The notes under the pieces are model-generated. The model did not search any database. It was not told the DNA's origin and was given only the letters and a program-made list of their open reading frames with translations. A stretch of 64,000 nucleotides of DNA from Scatosoma sp045594025 (lineage in GTDB: Bacteria; Bacillota; Clostridia; Christensenellales; Borkfalkiaceae), in assembly GCA_045594025.1 (NCBI GenBank), contig JAZNXS010000001.1, positions 1 to 64,000 of the forward strand, written 5' to 3'. Every line of letters starts with the position of its first letter. Position 1 is the stretch's first letter. Positions 25,660 through 34,534 of the stretch are shown here, piece by piece. Position numbers and translations under genes: made by a program.

Positions 25660-25857
25660 CTATGAAAAATCGAAGATGCGCTTGATTTCATCAAATAACT
25701 CTCCCACCATTCCCACCACCATCATCATGACGATTACAAGCCCTACAATACTGACCAACGTTGCAATATCGTCGCGATCCGATTTCTTTAAAATTTGACA
25801 TATAACCGTGATGATTATGCCGATTGCCGCCATTTTGAATAATACGGATATATCCAT
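25660..25857 (-). CDS. spoIIIAC: Stage III sporulation protein AC
   Basis: A 65-residue protein with two transmembrane helices, the usual size for SpoIIIAC, starting MDISVLFKMAAIGIIITVICQILKKSDRD. It is the smallest subunit of the mother-cell channel complex. A degenerate copy of the dispersed mini-repeat touches its 3' end. Confidence 0.92.
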   Translation of the reverse strand: MDISVLFKMAAIGIIITVICQILKKSDRDDIATLVSIVGLVIVMMMVVGMVGELFDEIKRIFDFS

Positions 25858-25870
25858 TCGCTTTCACCTC

Positions 25871-26365
25871 TTAAATCATGAGCAGTAATATCAGCAAACC
25901 GCATAAAAATCCAAGCTTTATGTATAAATCCCCATAGCGTTTGCATTGTGTATCCGCCTCGATTTGCAGCTTTTCTATCCCACTTTTTACAGAGGTAAAG
26001 TACGCTTTTTGCGACGCGCTGTCCCCCCTGCCTAACATTAAAAAATAATCTTCTACTACCCTCTTATCTTCTTGCGTTAAAAAGGCGTATTCATGCCCGT
26101 CGACAAAAGCTCGATCTTGATTTGAACGTTCTCCCATTGTCTCGTAAAAAACGTGTAAAAACGCCTCAAATTCCCCTCGATAAGCATATGCGGCTACAAA
26201 TTCTCGAATCGGACGCCGATAATAGGAAATCTCACTTAAAAACCGTTCGTTAAATTCTTTTAGTTGCGTAAAAAACAATTTGCGTTGCCGATATTTTTTC
26301 GCTAATAAATGTCCACAAAAACTCGTAAACGCAACTATGCCTACCCCGAATATAAATTTCAACAC
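25871..26365 (-). CDS. spoIIIAB: Stage III sporulation protein AB
   Basis: A 164-residue protein with a transmembrane helix at each end and a cytoplasmic helical domain, resembling GspF-like type II secretion platform parts. It begins 1 nt after the spoIIIAA stop. Size and order match the family. Confidence 0.88.
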   Translation of the reverse strand: MLKFIFGVGIVAFTSFCGHLLAKKYRQRKLFFTQLKEFNERFLSEISYYRRPIREFVAAYAYRGEFEAFLHVFYETMGERSNQDRAFVDGHEYAFLTQEDKRVVEDYFLMLGRGDSASQKAYFTSVKSGIEKLQIEADTQCKRYGDLYIKLGFLCGLLILLLMI

Positions 26366-26366
26366 G

Positions 26367-27221
26367 TTAATCTAGCTCCTTACCTTCCCGATTGAATACC
26401 CCTTCAATCTTGCCGATTTCTTTCGAATCCAAAAGAATAAACCTTTCAAAAAGAGATAGAAACCTATCATTTACATAACGCATATTCGAAAAGTGCGCCG
26501 ACGCTAGTACCATAACCCCTGCGCATACAGCTTTTTCCAAGGCAGGTAAATCTTTTTCCGATAGCTCGTCCGTGATCATAATATCTGGGCGCATCGCCCG
26601 GATTCCTGCTTCAAACGCCGTTGCTTTATCCGAAAATTTCATAACGTCGCAGCCATTCCCTATCTTTCCCGCGGATATTTCACCTCTCTCATCGCATATT
26701 AATATGTTTTTCTTTGTATTTTCGCTGATAATTCTTCCTAAATCCCGTAAAATCGTCGTCTTCCCTAAACCGGGCGGCGACATCAGCAATACATTTCGTA
26801 CTCTGTCTGACATACAACGCCTATATATTTCCTCTCCACAGCCGATTATTTCGTGCGGAATTCGTATACAAAGCGAGGTAAAGTTGCGTATAGACAACGG
26901 TTGTCCCTTTTCAAAAACATATTCCCCTGCAAGCCCTATTCTTTCGCCGCATTGCGCGGTAATAAACCCTTTTTTGATCTGTTCTTCCACGGAATAAACG
27001 GAGTAATTCCCTGCACGATATACGCATTCTGCTATATCGTCTATGGTGACGCGTATCGCATGCTCTGTTCGCGCTGTTCTTCCATGGGCACTCAAATATT
27101 CGTATACGCCCATATAATTGATTGTAACAGGTCGTTCAGCGCGCAATCGAATTTCATACACGTAGCCTAAATTGACGTGCGACAAGGCATTTTGTATCGT
27201 TTTCGGTAAAAATTCTAGCAT
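26367..27221 (-). CDS. spoIIIAA: Stage III sporulation protein AA (secretion-type ATPase)
   Basis: A 284-residue cytoplasmic ATPase of the type II/IV secretion class that is needed for forespore gene expression through the SpoIIIA channel. Walker A is SPPGLGKTTILRDL (about residues 147-160) and Walker B-like ILICDERGE follows. First gene of the complete AA-AH operon. No Shine-Dalgarno site precedes the ATG. Confidence 0.94.
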   Translation of the reverse strand: MLEFLPKTIQNALSHVNLGYVYEIRLRAERPVTINYMGVYEYLSAHGRTARTEHAIRVTIDDIAECVYRAGNYSVYSVEEQIKKGFITAQCGERIGLAGEYVFEKGQPLSIRNFTSLCIRIPHEIIGCGEEIYRRCMSDRVRNVLLMSPPGLGKTTILRDLGRIISENTKKNILICDERGEISAGKIGNGCDVMKFSDKATAFEAGIRAMRPDIMITDELSEKDLPALEKAVCAGVMVLASAHFSNMRYVNDRFLSLFERFILLDSKEIGKIEGVFNREGKELD

Positions 27222-27228
27222 TTAATAT

Positions 27229-27255
27229 ACTATATGCAACAGCTCGTCCATATAG
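27229..27255 (-). promoter_or_regulatory. Candidate sigma-E promoter of the spoIIIA operon
   Basis: Minus strand: CATATAGT (27229-27236) resembles the sigma-E -10 (CATACANT), and CTATATG (27249-27255) is a loose -35 with a slightly short spacer. The -10 ends 7 nt before the ATG, so the RNA could be leaderless. Support is modest; known control of this operon by sigma-E guided the search. Confidence 0.35.
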
Positions 27256-27265
27256 AACGTATTTT

Positions 27266-27305
27266 AAAAAGAAAAACGCTTTCCTTATAGGAAAGCGTTT
27301 TTTTC
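27266..27305 (-). terminator. Terminator of htpG
   Basis: AAACGCTTTCC pairs with GGAAAGCGTTT (arms about 27274-27284 and 27290-27300). An A-rich stretch at 27266-27277 gives the U-tract on the minus strand. Confidence 0.8.
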
Positions 27306-27318
27306 TTAATTTTCTTCA

Positions 27319-29145
27319 TTATTTACTATAATTATAAAGCAATTCCGCGCTCTTTTCTACAAAGTCCGCCAACTCTTCCGAGGTTAGCTGCTTATAGGAA
27401 AGCATGGCAAGATAATAAATTTGATTGACAATTACCTTTTGTTTTTCTTCCGTTTGAGATAATAAGCCGGAGATGACAGGATTTGTAAGATTTAATACCA
27501 AAGTTGCATTTTTGACGGAATCCGTTGCCTCCATGCCGTATAAGCCACTCATCTCCGACATTCTGCGCATAAATTCTTCCACGTTAATTACGGCAGGAAT
27601 TTTGCCGCTTTTGAAGCGCTCTGCCTTGATTGCAACCGATTGATTGACCAAATGTGTTTTGAAAAGCTCTATGAGTGCCTTACAATCGTCTTCACAAACA
27701 TCCTCGCCTTTCAATGCCCCGTCGATATCGGCGTCAATGCGCACAAAACGGCACTTTTTCGGATTTTTGTATTCTAAATAGCTTACAAAGTGAGGATCGA
27801 TTAAGGTATCACAAAGAATTGCGTCTAAGCCAGCGTCTTTAAACATCGCGATATATTGCGCTTGTTGCGCTTCATCAGATACGTAATACACGGCTTTGGG
27901 TTGCATGCCTTGTTTTGCGTCCTCCTCGCTGATTTCCTCGCCAAGGAAGTCTTCTATGGGCTTAAATTCTCCGTTCAAATTCTTGAAAATTAAGATTTTT
28001 TGTACTTTTTCATAGAATTCTTCCTCTTTCATGCAACCGAATTTAATAAACGTGGAGATATCTTTCCAACATTTTTCATATTGTGCGCGATCATTATTAA
28101 ACAAAGACGTCAACTTATCTGCCACTTTTTTCGTGATATGCTTGGATATTTTTTGCACTTGTTTGTCGTTTTGCAAGAAGCTTCTAGAGACGTTCAGCGG
28201 AATATCAGGGCAATCGATAACGCCGTTCAATAGCATTAAAAATTCGGGAATTACTTCCTTGATATTATCCGCAATGAATACTTGGTTACAATAGAGCTTT
28301 ACTTGCCCTTTTTCAAGCTGTACCTGCTGTTTCTTCACCTGAGGAAAATACAAAATACCTTTCAAGCGGAAGGGATAATCCATATTCAAATGAATCCAAA
28401 ATAAGGGCTCACTGTAATCCATAAAGGTTTCGCGGTAGAAATTTTTATATTCTTCTTCCGTGCATTCCTTGGGATCTTTCAAATACAACGGCAACGTATT
28501 ATTGATAGGCTGATCTTTACCGTCGTGTTTGGGATTTAAATAGATATTTACAGGCATAAACGAACAATATTTACGCAATAATTCGCGAATGCGGTATTCC
28601 TTTAAAAATTCCTCTTCGCCCTCGGCAATATGCATAACAATCTTCGTACCGCGACCGTCTTTATCCGTTTCTTCTACCGTATATTCAGAGTTCCCGTCCG
28701 ATTCCCATCTAACTGCGGGAGCATTTTTATAGCTTTTCGTGTAGATTTCCACCTTTTCGGAAACCATATACGCGGAATAGAAGCCTAAACCGAAGTGACC
28801 GATAATACCGTCCCCCGAAGCACTTTCATATTTCTGTAAAAAGTCATTTGCGCCGGAGAAGGCAATTTGCGTAATATATTTTTCTACCTCTTCCTCCGTC
28901 ATACCAAGTCCGTTATCTTCTACCGTCAAGGTTTTCGCGTTTTCGTCTACGTATACGTTAATCACGTATTCCGTACCCTCTTTTTCCGCTTCACCCATAT
29001 CGACCAGTTTTTTATGCTTCGTTACGGCATCTACGCCGTTTGCAACGATTTCACGTAAAAAAATGTCTTTATCGGAATACAGCCACTTTTTAATGATCGG
29101 CATCATATTTTCGCTTGAAATTTTAATTTTACCTTGCTTTGCCAT
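27319..29145 (-). CDS. htpG: Chaperone HtpG (Hsp90)
   Basis: A 608-residue bacterial Hsp90. The GHKL ATPase motifs are visible: ANGVDAVTK, DNGLGMTEEEV, GHFGLGFYSAYMV and GRGTKIVMH. Middle and C-terminal dimer domains follow. The start is MAKQGKIKIS, because AAGGAG lies 8-9 nt upstream; the frame is open 28 codons further but without a site. It is monocistronic, between two terminators. Confidence 0.96.
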   Translation of the reverse strand: MAKQGKIKISSENMMPIIKKWLYSDKDIFLREIVANGVDAVTKHKKLVDMGEAEKEGTEYVINVYVDENAKTLTVEDNGLGMTEEEVEKYITQIAFSGANDFLQKYESASGDGIIGHFGLGFYSAYMVSEKVEIYTKSYKNAPAVRWESDGNSEYTVEETDKDGRGTKIVMHIAEGEEEFLKEYRIRELLRKYCSFMPVNIYLNPKHDGKDQPINNTLPLYLKDPKECTEEEYKNFYRETFMDYSEPLFWIHLNMDYPFRLKGILYFPQVKKQQVQLEKGQVKLYCNQVFIADNIKEVIPEFLMLLNGVIDCPDIPLNVSRSFLQNDKQVQKISKHITKKVADKLTSLFNNDRAQYEKCWKDISTFIKFGCMKEEEFYEKVQKILIFKNLNGEFKPIEDFLGEEISEEDAKQGMQPKAVYYVSDEAQQAQYIAMFKDAGLDAILCDTLIDPHFVSYLEYKNPKKCRFVRIDADIDGALKGEDVCEDDCKALIELFKTHLVNQSVAIKAERFKSGKIPAVINVEEFMRRMSEMSGLYGMEATDSVKNATLVLNLTNPVISGLLSQTEEKQKVIVNQIYYLAMLSYKQLTSEELADFVEKSAELLYNYSK

Positions 29146-29187
29146 AAGTAATTCTCCTTTTGAATGAAAATCAACACTTATATATAC

Positions 29188-29226
29188 ACAAAAAAATCTG
29201 CTCTTAATCGAATAAGAGCAGATTTT
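29188..29226 (-). terminator. Terminator of the cmk-plsC-ispH/rpsA operon
   Basis: A perfect 14-bp stem AAAATCTGCTCTTA/TAAGAGCAGATTTT (29193-29206 with 29213-29226). The A-run at 29188-29196 becomes the U-tract on the minus strand. Confidence 0.85.
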
Positions 29227-29259
29227 CATTTATTTTATAGTATTATTCGCCTAAAACAA

Positions 29260-31344
29260 TCAGGAGTTCTTGCTAAGAAGATCTGCGATAGATACGCCGC
29301 CAATACCGCCTTCGTTCCATTCGGTAACTTCATCAACGGGCTTGGGAGCTCTAGGCTTTCTGGGCGCTCTTTCTTTTACTTCTTCGCCGTCTTCTGCCTT
29401 AGGAGCTCTGGGCTTTCTTTCAAGATTTTCGGGCTTGGGTTCAAGCGCCTTAATCGAAAGCGTCATCTTCTTTTCTGCACAGTCAAGCTTAAGGATCTTT
29501 GCATCGATTTCTTGGCCGATCGTAAGAGCCGTCGTAGGATTTTCAAGGAATTCGTGAGAAATCTGGGATACGTGTACCAAACCATCGATACCCTTTTCAA
29601 CTTCAACGAATGCACCGAAAGGTACGATTCTTACAACTTTACCGTGAATAACGTCGCCTTCTGCATACTTTTCAGCAGCAAGATCCCAAGGCTGAGCCTG
29701 AAGCTGCTTATAACCGATGGAAACCTTCTTAGATTCTTCATCAATCTTAAGTACTTTAAATTGATACGTCTGACCGATTTCGAGAACGTCGGTAACCGAC
29801 TTAACACCCGTCCAGGAAAGATCGGAAATGTGCGCAAGGCAATCAAAACCGTTTACGGATACGAATGCGCCGAAAGCAGTTACTCTTTCAACTTTACCTT
29901 CAACAACGTCGTCAACGTGGATAGATGCAAAGAATTCAGCTTCTTTAGCAGCTTTAGCAGCTTCTCTTGCATTCTTTTCTTCTTCGAGAATTACACGCTG
30001 GGATGCGATGATTTCTTTTCTTCTTTCCGTCTTGATTTCGATAAGTCTCAAACGGAGCTTTTTGCCCACGTACTTATCAAGTTCCTTTACGAAACCCATA
30101 CGGATTTCACGTGCAGGAACGAATACGGTATAAGAACCGAGTTCGGACGTAAGACCACCTTTGTTAAAACCGCTACATACAACCTCGAATTCCTTGCCTT
30201 CCTTAATATCAGCAAGCATAGCTTCCTCTTCCTTGATCTTCGCGATCTGCTTCTGGGAAAGCTTAACGGGATTGATGCCTACAACCATAAGTTCGATTTC
30301 TTCGCCAAGCTTAGCGTTGAATTCGTCTTTGTTGTAAACTTCGCAGTCCACTTCGTCCTTGTCAAGGATAATTTCCTTCTTTGCAAGGGGAAGCAATACT
30401 GCAACACCCGAATCGTCTGCCGACGAGATCGTAGCCGTAATCAACTGACCTTTTTTGAACTTCGGTTGACTGTCCATGTTCGCAACAACTTCTGCCATCG
30501 TTGCTTTTGCTTCTGTTTCCATTTCCATCTTTAATAGAACCTCCTGAGTTTGCGCGTTAGGGGTGCTGGCACCCGTAACAATACCTACCTTCTTAAATTT
30601 TTTGATTGTTTTATATTCGAGATCCGCCGAACTAGACAAACGAATTACGTTTTGACAATTCTTTGCGCAGATGTCGTAAAGCTTGTTTGTGTTGCTGCTG
30701 TTTAAGCCTCCGATCACCAAAATGGCATCACATTGTTTCGATAATTCGCGCGCCTCGTTTTGTCTCTCTATAGTAGTATAGCAAATTGTTTTAAAAACTT
30801 CAACTGTTTTTCCACACCTATTGTCAAGATTTTTTATAATTTTTTTAAACTTTTCTTCAGAATAGGTTGTTTGAGCCACTATACAACAGTCATTTTCGGG
30901 TAAAATGGAGAAATCTTCATCCTCAGAGGAAAAAATCCATGCTTTCTCATCACACCAGCCGTTTAACCCCACTACCTCAGGATGCGTCTTCTCCCCGATG
31001 ATAATAATCGTCTTTCCCTCTCGGTTTTTCTCGTCCACAATTCGCTGTGTACGGCGAACAAACTCGCACGTGCAATCAACGACTTTGATGTTTCTCTCTT
31101 TGCACATTTCGTAGACTTTTTTTCCCACGCCGTGCGAACGTATAATCAACGTCGCACCATCGGGGACTAAATCCAACTCCTCCACCATCACGATGCCACG
31201 ATCGGTAATCGTTTGTACGATTTCGGGGTTATGAATAATTTCACCGTAGATATACGTATTTTCCGTGTCAATTGACAAAGCGGTATTCACGGCTTTCTTT
31301 ACCCCATGGCAAAAGCCGCCGCTTTTCGCAATTAAAATCTCCAT
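29260..31344 (-). CDS. ispH: IspH - ribosomal protein S1 fusion
   Basis: A 694-residue fusion known from Clostridia. Residues about 1-280 are 4-hydroxy-3-methylbut-2-enyl diphosphate reductase, the last MEP-pathway step; its [4Fe-4S] cysteines lie in GGFCHGVKKA, VDCTCEFV and TICYTT. Four S1 RNA-binding repeats follow at about 290-360, 375-445, 470-540 and 557-630, the last two being the best preserved (VTAFGAFV, IVPFGAFVEVEKGIDGLVHVSQIS). The tail is Lys/Arg/Pro-rich. It lies 3 nt after plsC. One protein thus joins isoprenoid synthesis with an S1-like function, for reasons unknown. Confidence 0.95.
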   Translation of the reverse strand: MEILIAKSGGFCHGVKKAVNTALSIDTENTYIYGEIIHNPEIVQTITDRGIVMVEELDLVPDGATLIIRSHGVGKKVYEMCKERNIKVVDCTCEFVRRTQRIVDEKNREGKTIIIIGEKTHPEVVGLNGWCDEKAWIFSSEDEDFSILPENDCCIVAQTTYSEEKFKKIIKNLDNRCGKTVEVFKTICYTTIERQNEARELSKQCDAILVIGGLNSSNTNKLYDICAKNCQNVIRLSSSADLEYKTIKKFKKVGIVTGASTPNAQTQEVLLKMEMETEAKATMAEVVANMDSQPKFKKGQLITATISSADDSGVAVLLPLAKKEIILDKDEVDCEVYNKDEFNAKLGEEIELMVVGINPVKLSQKQIAKIKEEEAMLADIKEGKEFEVVCSGFNKGGLTSELGSYTVFVPAREIRMGFVKELDKYVGKKLRLRLIEIKTERRKEIIASQRVILEEEKNAREAAKAAKEAEFFASIHVDDVVEGKVERVTAFGAFVSVNGFDCLAHISDLSWTGVKSVTDVLEIGQTYQFKVLKIDEESKKVSIGYKQLQAQPWDLAAEKYAEGDVIHGKVVRIVPFGAFVEVEKGIDGLVHVSQISHEFLENPTTALTIGQEIDAKILKLDCAEKKMTLSIKALEPKPENLERKPRAPKAEDGEEVKERAPRKPRAPKPVDEVTEWNEGGIGGVSIADLLSKNS

Positions 31345-31347
31345 ACT

Positions 31348-32070
31348 TTACGCCTTCTTTTTCTTGCTTGCAAGAAATTCTGCATGTTCCTTTTTCATAT
31401 CCAACATATGCTGACGGAGACGTTCGTCAATCTGGCTGAGCTCCTCATCCGAAAGTTTTTTCCCATAGTATTCCGTAAGTTCAATCGGATCCCCAACCAA
31501 AACGTGCGCCACACGGAAAAATTTCGGTTTCTTATAGATAACAATGGGAACAATAGGCGTTTTGCATTTGATTGCCATTACCGCTGCACCGTGTCTAAAA
31601 GGCAACATTTCTGCATCCGTTTTATTTCTTGTCCCCTCAGGATAAATACAGATTTTTTCTCCGTTCCTCAAGCATTTGAAACAATCCAAAAGTCCCCTTA
31701 CGTCGTTGCCGTCACGATTCACGCTAATCGCCTTGATCTTACGCGCAAGCCAACCCAAAATAGGCGTGTCAAAAACCTCTTTTTTTCCAACGAAATGCAC
31801 GACTTCCTTCGTCGTTACAACCGGGTACATGATATCCAGCATCGCATAATGGTTCCCAAGGTAAATATACGCGCCATCCGGCACTTTTTTATTTCCATAA
31901 AGGCGGAAAGGTTTTAAAAAGCGCAACAAGGGCAAAACCGTCGCCTTCAATACGTTGAGAAATTTACATATATGCTGCCCCTTCTTATTCACCTTTACCG
32001 TAACAGAACTTGTTTTCTTTTGAGCCTTTTGCTCTTCTTGACGAACAGACTCCACTTTATCTTCTGCCAT
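31348..32070 (-). CDS. plsC: 1-acyl-sn-glycerol-3-phosphate acyltransferase (PlsC family)
   Basis: A 240-residue acyltransferase of phospholipid synthesis. The catalytic HX4D motif is NHYAMLD (about residues 73-79) and the substrate motif is YPEGTRN (about 140-146). Basic, Lys-rich ends and a hydrophobic N-terminal part suit membrane association. It sits between cmk and ispH, a common Clostridia arrangement. Confidence 0.92.
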   Translation of the reverse strand: MAEDKVESVRQEEQKAQKKTSSVTVKVNKKGQHICKFLNVLKATVLPLLRFLKPFRLYGNKKVPDGAYIYLGNHYAMLDIMYPVVTTKEVVHFVGKKEVFDTPILGWLARKIKAISVNRDGNDVRGLLDCFKCLRNGEKICIYPEGTRNKTDAEMLPFRHGAAVMAIKCKTPIVPIVIYKKPKFFRVAHVLVGDPIELTEYYGKKLSDEELSQIDERLRQHMLDMKKEHAEFLASKKKKA

Positions 32071-32088
32071 AAAAACTCCTATATTCCG

Positions 32089-33102
32089 TTAGATTTTCGA
32101 CTGAATGATATTCTTGATGAGCGCAACTGCTTCTTCTACGCCGATGTTTGACGTATCAATAACAATTGCGTCTTCCGCGCAAACCAACGGCGAGAATTCA
32201 CGCTCGCTATCCTGCTTGTCTCTCAAGACAATTTCTTGATGCAGTTTCTCGAAATCAACGCATTCGCCACGCTGCTCCAACTCCTTATAACGGCGCTCGG
32301 CGCGAACCTTGCTATCCGCCGTGATAAAAAATTTAAACTCCGCGTCAGGTAACACCGCCGAACCGATATCTCGACCGTCTAAAACGCAGGACATCGTCTT
32401 TGCGATTTCCCTTTGCATTTCAACCATTTTAACGCGAACGCAGTGATGCGCAGAAATATTCGACGCCGCCATAGAAACTGTATTCTCACGAATCGCCAAA
32501 GAAACGTCTTCATCATCCAATAACGTATGCTGCTTTCCGTCTCTATATTCCACTTTTACGTTCAATTGAGAAAGAATTTTCTCTATCCCTTTGCCATCCT
32601 TGGGATCCACCCCAAGACGCAAAGCTTTTAAGCCGCAAGCACGATACATTGCGCCCGTATCCAAATACAAAATGTTGTAATCTTTTGCAAGCACTTTCGC
32701 GATCGTACTCTTACCGCTACCAGCAGGCCCGTCCAATGCAATATTTAAAGTTTCGGAAATATCTTTTCTCAACACCTTTGCTCCTCTTTGGTAAACGTGT
32801 TTTACCATTCTTTCGTCCGTTAACTCCGTGAATATCATCACGCGAATACATTTCGCCAACCCACCGTCGATATCCGGCTCTACCGCCGCAAACAACGGGG
32901 CAAAATCATAGCCGCATTCCCTCGCCGCTTTTGCAGGATGATATGCGTGAATATCACTCGTCAAAGAAAACAGAAACCCTTTGATTTCTTCCTTTTCTAA
33001 GCGATTGAAAAGAAACACTTCATCCAACAGCTCCTTCACGGCGGAAGAAATATTTTCTTTATTGTCGTTTTCAACCGTCGTTGCGCCACGGATAATCGTC
33101 AT
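32089..33102 (-). CDS. cmk: AroH-type chorismate mutase - cytidylate kinase fusion
   Basis: A 337-residue two-domain protein. Residues about 1-115 resemble the AroH-type chorismate mutase (start MTIIRGATTVENDNKE, then HPAKAARECGYD and GGLAKCIRVMIFTE). Residues about 120-337 are CMP kinase with P-loop DGPAGSGKST, LDTGAMYRA and DGRDIGSAVLPDAEFKFF. The start is the ATG of MTIIRG because GAGGT overlaps the only upstream alternative. The mutase would feed Phe/Tyr synthesis and the kinase phosphorylates CMP/dCMP. Whether both are active needs testing, but the Arg at the start of the AroH domain is kept. Confidence 0.92.
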   Translation of the reverse strand: MTIIRGATTVENDNKENISSAVKELLDEVFLFNRLEKEEIKGFLFSLTSDIHAYHPAKAARECGYDFAPLFAAVEPDIDGGLAKCIRVMIFTELTDERMVKHVYQRGAKVLRKDISETLNIALDGPAGSGKSTIAKVLAKDYNILYLDTGAMYRACGLKALRLGVDPKDGKGIEKILSQLNVKVEYRDGKQHTLLDDEDVSLAIRENTVSMAASNISAHHCVRVKMVEMQREIAKTMSCVLDGRDIGSAVLPDAEFKFFITADSKVRAERRYKELEQRGECVDFEKLHQEIVLRDKQDSEREFSPLVCAEDAIVIDTSNIGVEEAVALIKNIIQSKI

Positions 33103-33134
33103 AACGTACCTCAAATCATTTGTTTATCGCTATT

Positions 33135-33163
33135 ATTATAGCCTAATTTTTACATTTCGTCAA
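33135..33163 (-). promoter_or_regulatory. Promoter of the cmk-plsC-ispH operon
   Basis: Minus strand: TTGACG (33158-33163), a 17-bp spacer and TATAAT (33135-33140). The transcript would start near 33128 with a leader of about 26 nt that carries GAGGT. Confidence 0.75.
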
Positions 33164-33192
33164 GCTTTTGAAAGGACTAAATAATTACTAAA

Positions 33193-34476
33193 TTATTTAA
33201 TGGAATTACCTGCCGCATAGCCCGTCGCAAAGGCAATTTGCATATTAAAGCCACCCGTAAATGCGTCTACGTCCAAAACCTCGCCGCAAAAACGTACGCC
33301 GGGAATCTTTTTACTCTCCATGGTTTTGGGATTAATTTCGGAAAGTTCAATACCGCCCGAAGTGATAATGGCTTCTTCAAAGCCTCGAAGTGAACGTATT
33401 TTCAAAGGCAGAGCCTTTAACGTTTTTACCAATTTAGCGCGCTCCTCTTTGGTGAGTACGTTGACGTTTTTCGTCGCAGAAATGCCAGCAAAAGCCAACA
33501 CTACCGAGATCAATTTTTGCGGCAATAATTCAACCAAAGCGTTTCCAAGCTGCTTATTTTTGTACTTTTCAAAATCACGAAGTAAACGCTTATCCAAAGT
33601 TTGCTCGTCCAAAGCAGGTTTTAAATCCAACCTAGCCGTTAAAGAACCTAACGTCATGCGGTTGATTAAAGACGAGGCCGACAACACGATCGGTCCAGAG
33701 ATACCGAAATGCGTGAATAGCATTTCCCCCATTGCCGAGTAGACGCTTTTTTCCCCATTTTTCAAAGAAAAAACAACGTTTTTCAGGGTTAACCCTTGTA
33801 GTGATTTAAACCAATCTCCCTCTACGTTTAAGCCGCAAAGTCCACTCTTTAAATCCGTAACATTATGCCCAAATTCTTTCGCAAACCGATAACCATCCCC
33901 CGTAGAACCCGTGGTAGGATAGCTTAATCCGCCCGTTGCAACAATAACTTCATCAAAAATATATTCTTTTTTCTCTGAAATAATTTTTACTGTGCGTGAC
34001 ATAGGTATTATGTTTGGCATAGTATCGCCTATTGTGTCAGACATAGGTATTATATCAGGCATAATACTTATGATTTTATCGATTTTTTCTGATAATTTTA
34101 CCTTTACCCCTACCGATTTACATGCTTTTTCCAACGTTTTCGTGACGTCGCTGGCATGGTCGGACACAGGAAATGCGCGATTTCCACGCTCTATTTTAAC
34201 CGATAATCCGTAATTTTCAAGGAAATCAATGGTTTTTTGGGGTGAAAACGCATAAATAGCGCCAGTTAAGAACTTTTTACCACGCACAACGTTTTGAAGA
34301 AAATCTTCAGGCGAGCAATCATTGGTAAAATTGCATCTCCCCTTTCCGGTAATATATATTTTTTTCCCTAGTTTCTCATTTTTCTCAAAAAGGATAACTT
34401 CGTGCCCATTTTTTGCGGCGGCATACGCCGCCATCATTCCGGCGGGGCCTCCGCCGATTACAGCTACTTTTTTCAT
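33193..34476 (-). CDS. FAD-dependent HI0933-family flavoprotein (NAD(P)/FAD oxidoreductase)
   Basis: A 427-residue flavoprotein. The N-terminal dinucleotide loop is GGGPAGMMAAYAAAKNG, followed by KNEKLGKKIYITGKGRCNFTN and a C-terminal CGEVLDVDAFTGGFNMQIAFATGYAAG, the hallmark of the HI0933/YhiN family. Substrate is unknown. A 28-residue insertion at about residues 137-164 contains MPDIIPMS and MPNIIPMS, encoded by two copies of the dispersed mini-repeat inserted in frame. Paired GTTTCAC repeats lie upstream of the start. Confidence 0.88.
   Translation of the reverse strand: MKKVAVIGGGPAGMMAAYAAAKNGHEVILFEKNEKLGKKIYITGKGRCNFTNDCSPEDFLQNVVRGKKFLTGAIYAFSPQKTIDFLENYGLSVKIERGNRAFPVSDHASDVTKTLEKACKSVGVKVKLSEKIDKIISIMPDIIPMSDTIGDTMPNIIPMSRTVKIISEKKEYIFDEVIVATGGLSYPTTGSTGDGYRFAKEFGHNVTDLKSGLCGLNVEGDWFKSLQGLTLKNVVFSLKNGEKSVYSAMGEMLFTHFGISGPIVLSASSLINRMTLGSLTARLDLKPALDEQTLDKRLLRDFEKYKNKQLGNALVELLPQKLISVVLAFAGISATKNVNVLTKEERAKLVKTLKALPLKIRSLRGFEEAIITSGGIELSEINPKTMESKKIPGVRFCGEVLDVDAFTGGFNMQIAFATGYAAGNSIK
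33990..34056. repeat. Two in-frame copies of the dispersed mini-repeat inside the flavoprotein gene
   Basis: GACATAGGTATTATGTTTGG begins near 33998 and AGACATAGGTATTATATCAG near 34039. Each is a partial palindrome. They encode the MPxIIPMS peptide repeats and match the intergenic copy at 13305-13335. Confidence 0.7.
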
Positions 34477-34534
34477 GGTTTTACCCCATTTTTAATGCCT
34501 TACCATTCCCCCGTATATTTACTCCAAATAAAAA

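Noticed and set aside
29164..30534. Plus-strand 456-codon frame opposite ispH-rpsA
   Set aside because: Phe/Asn/Leu-biased shadow of a well-identified fusion gene; it starts in a terminator region without a ribosome site.
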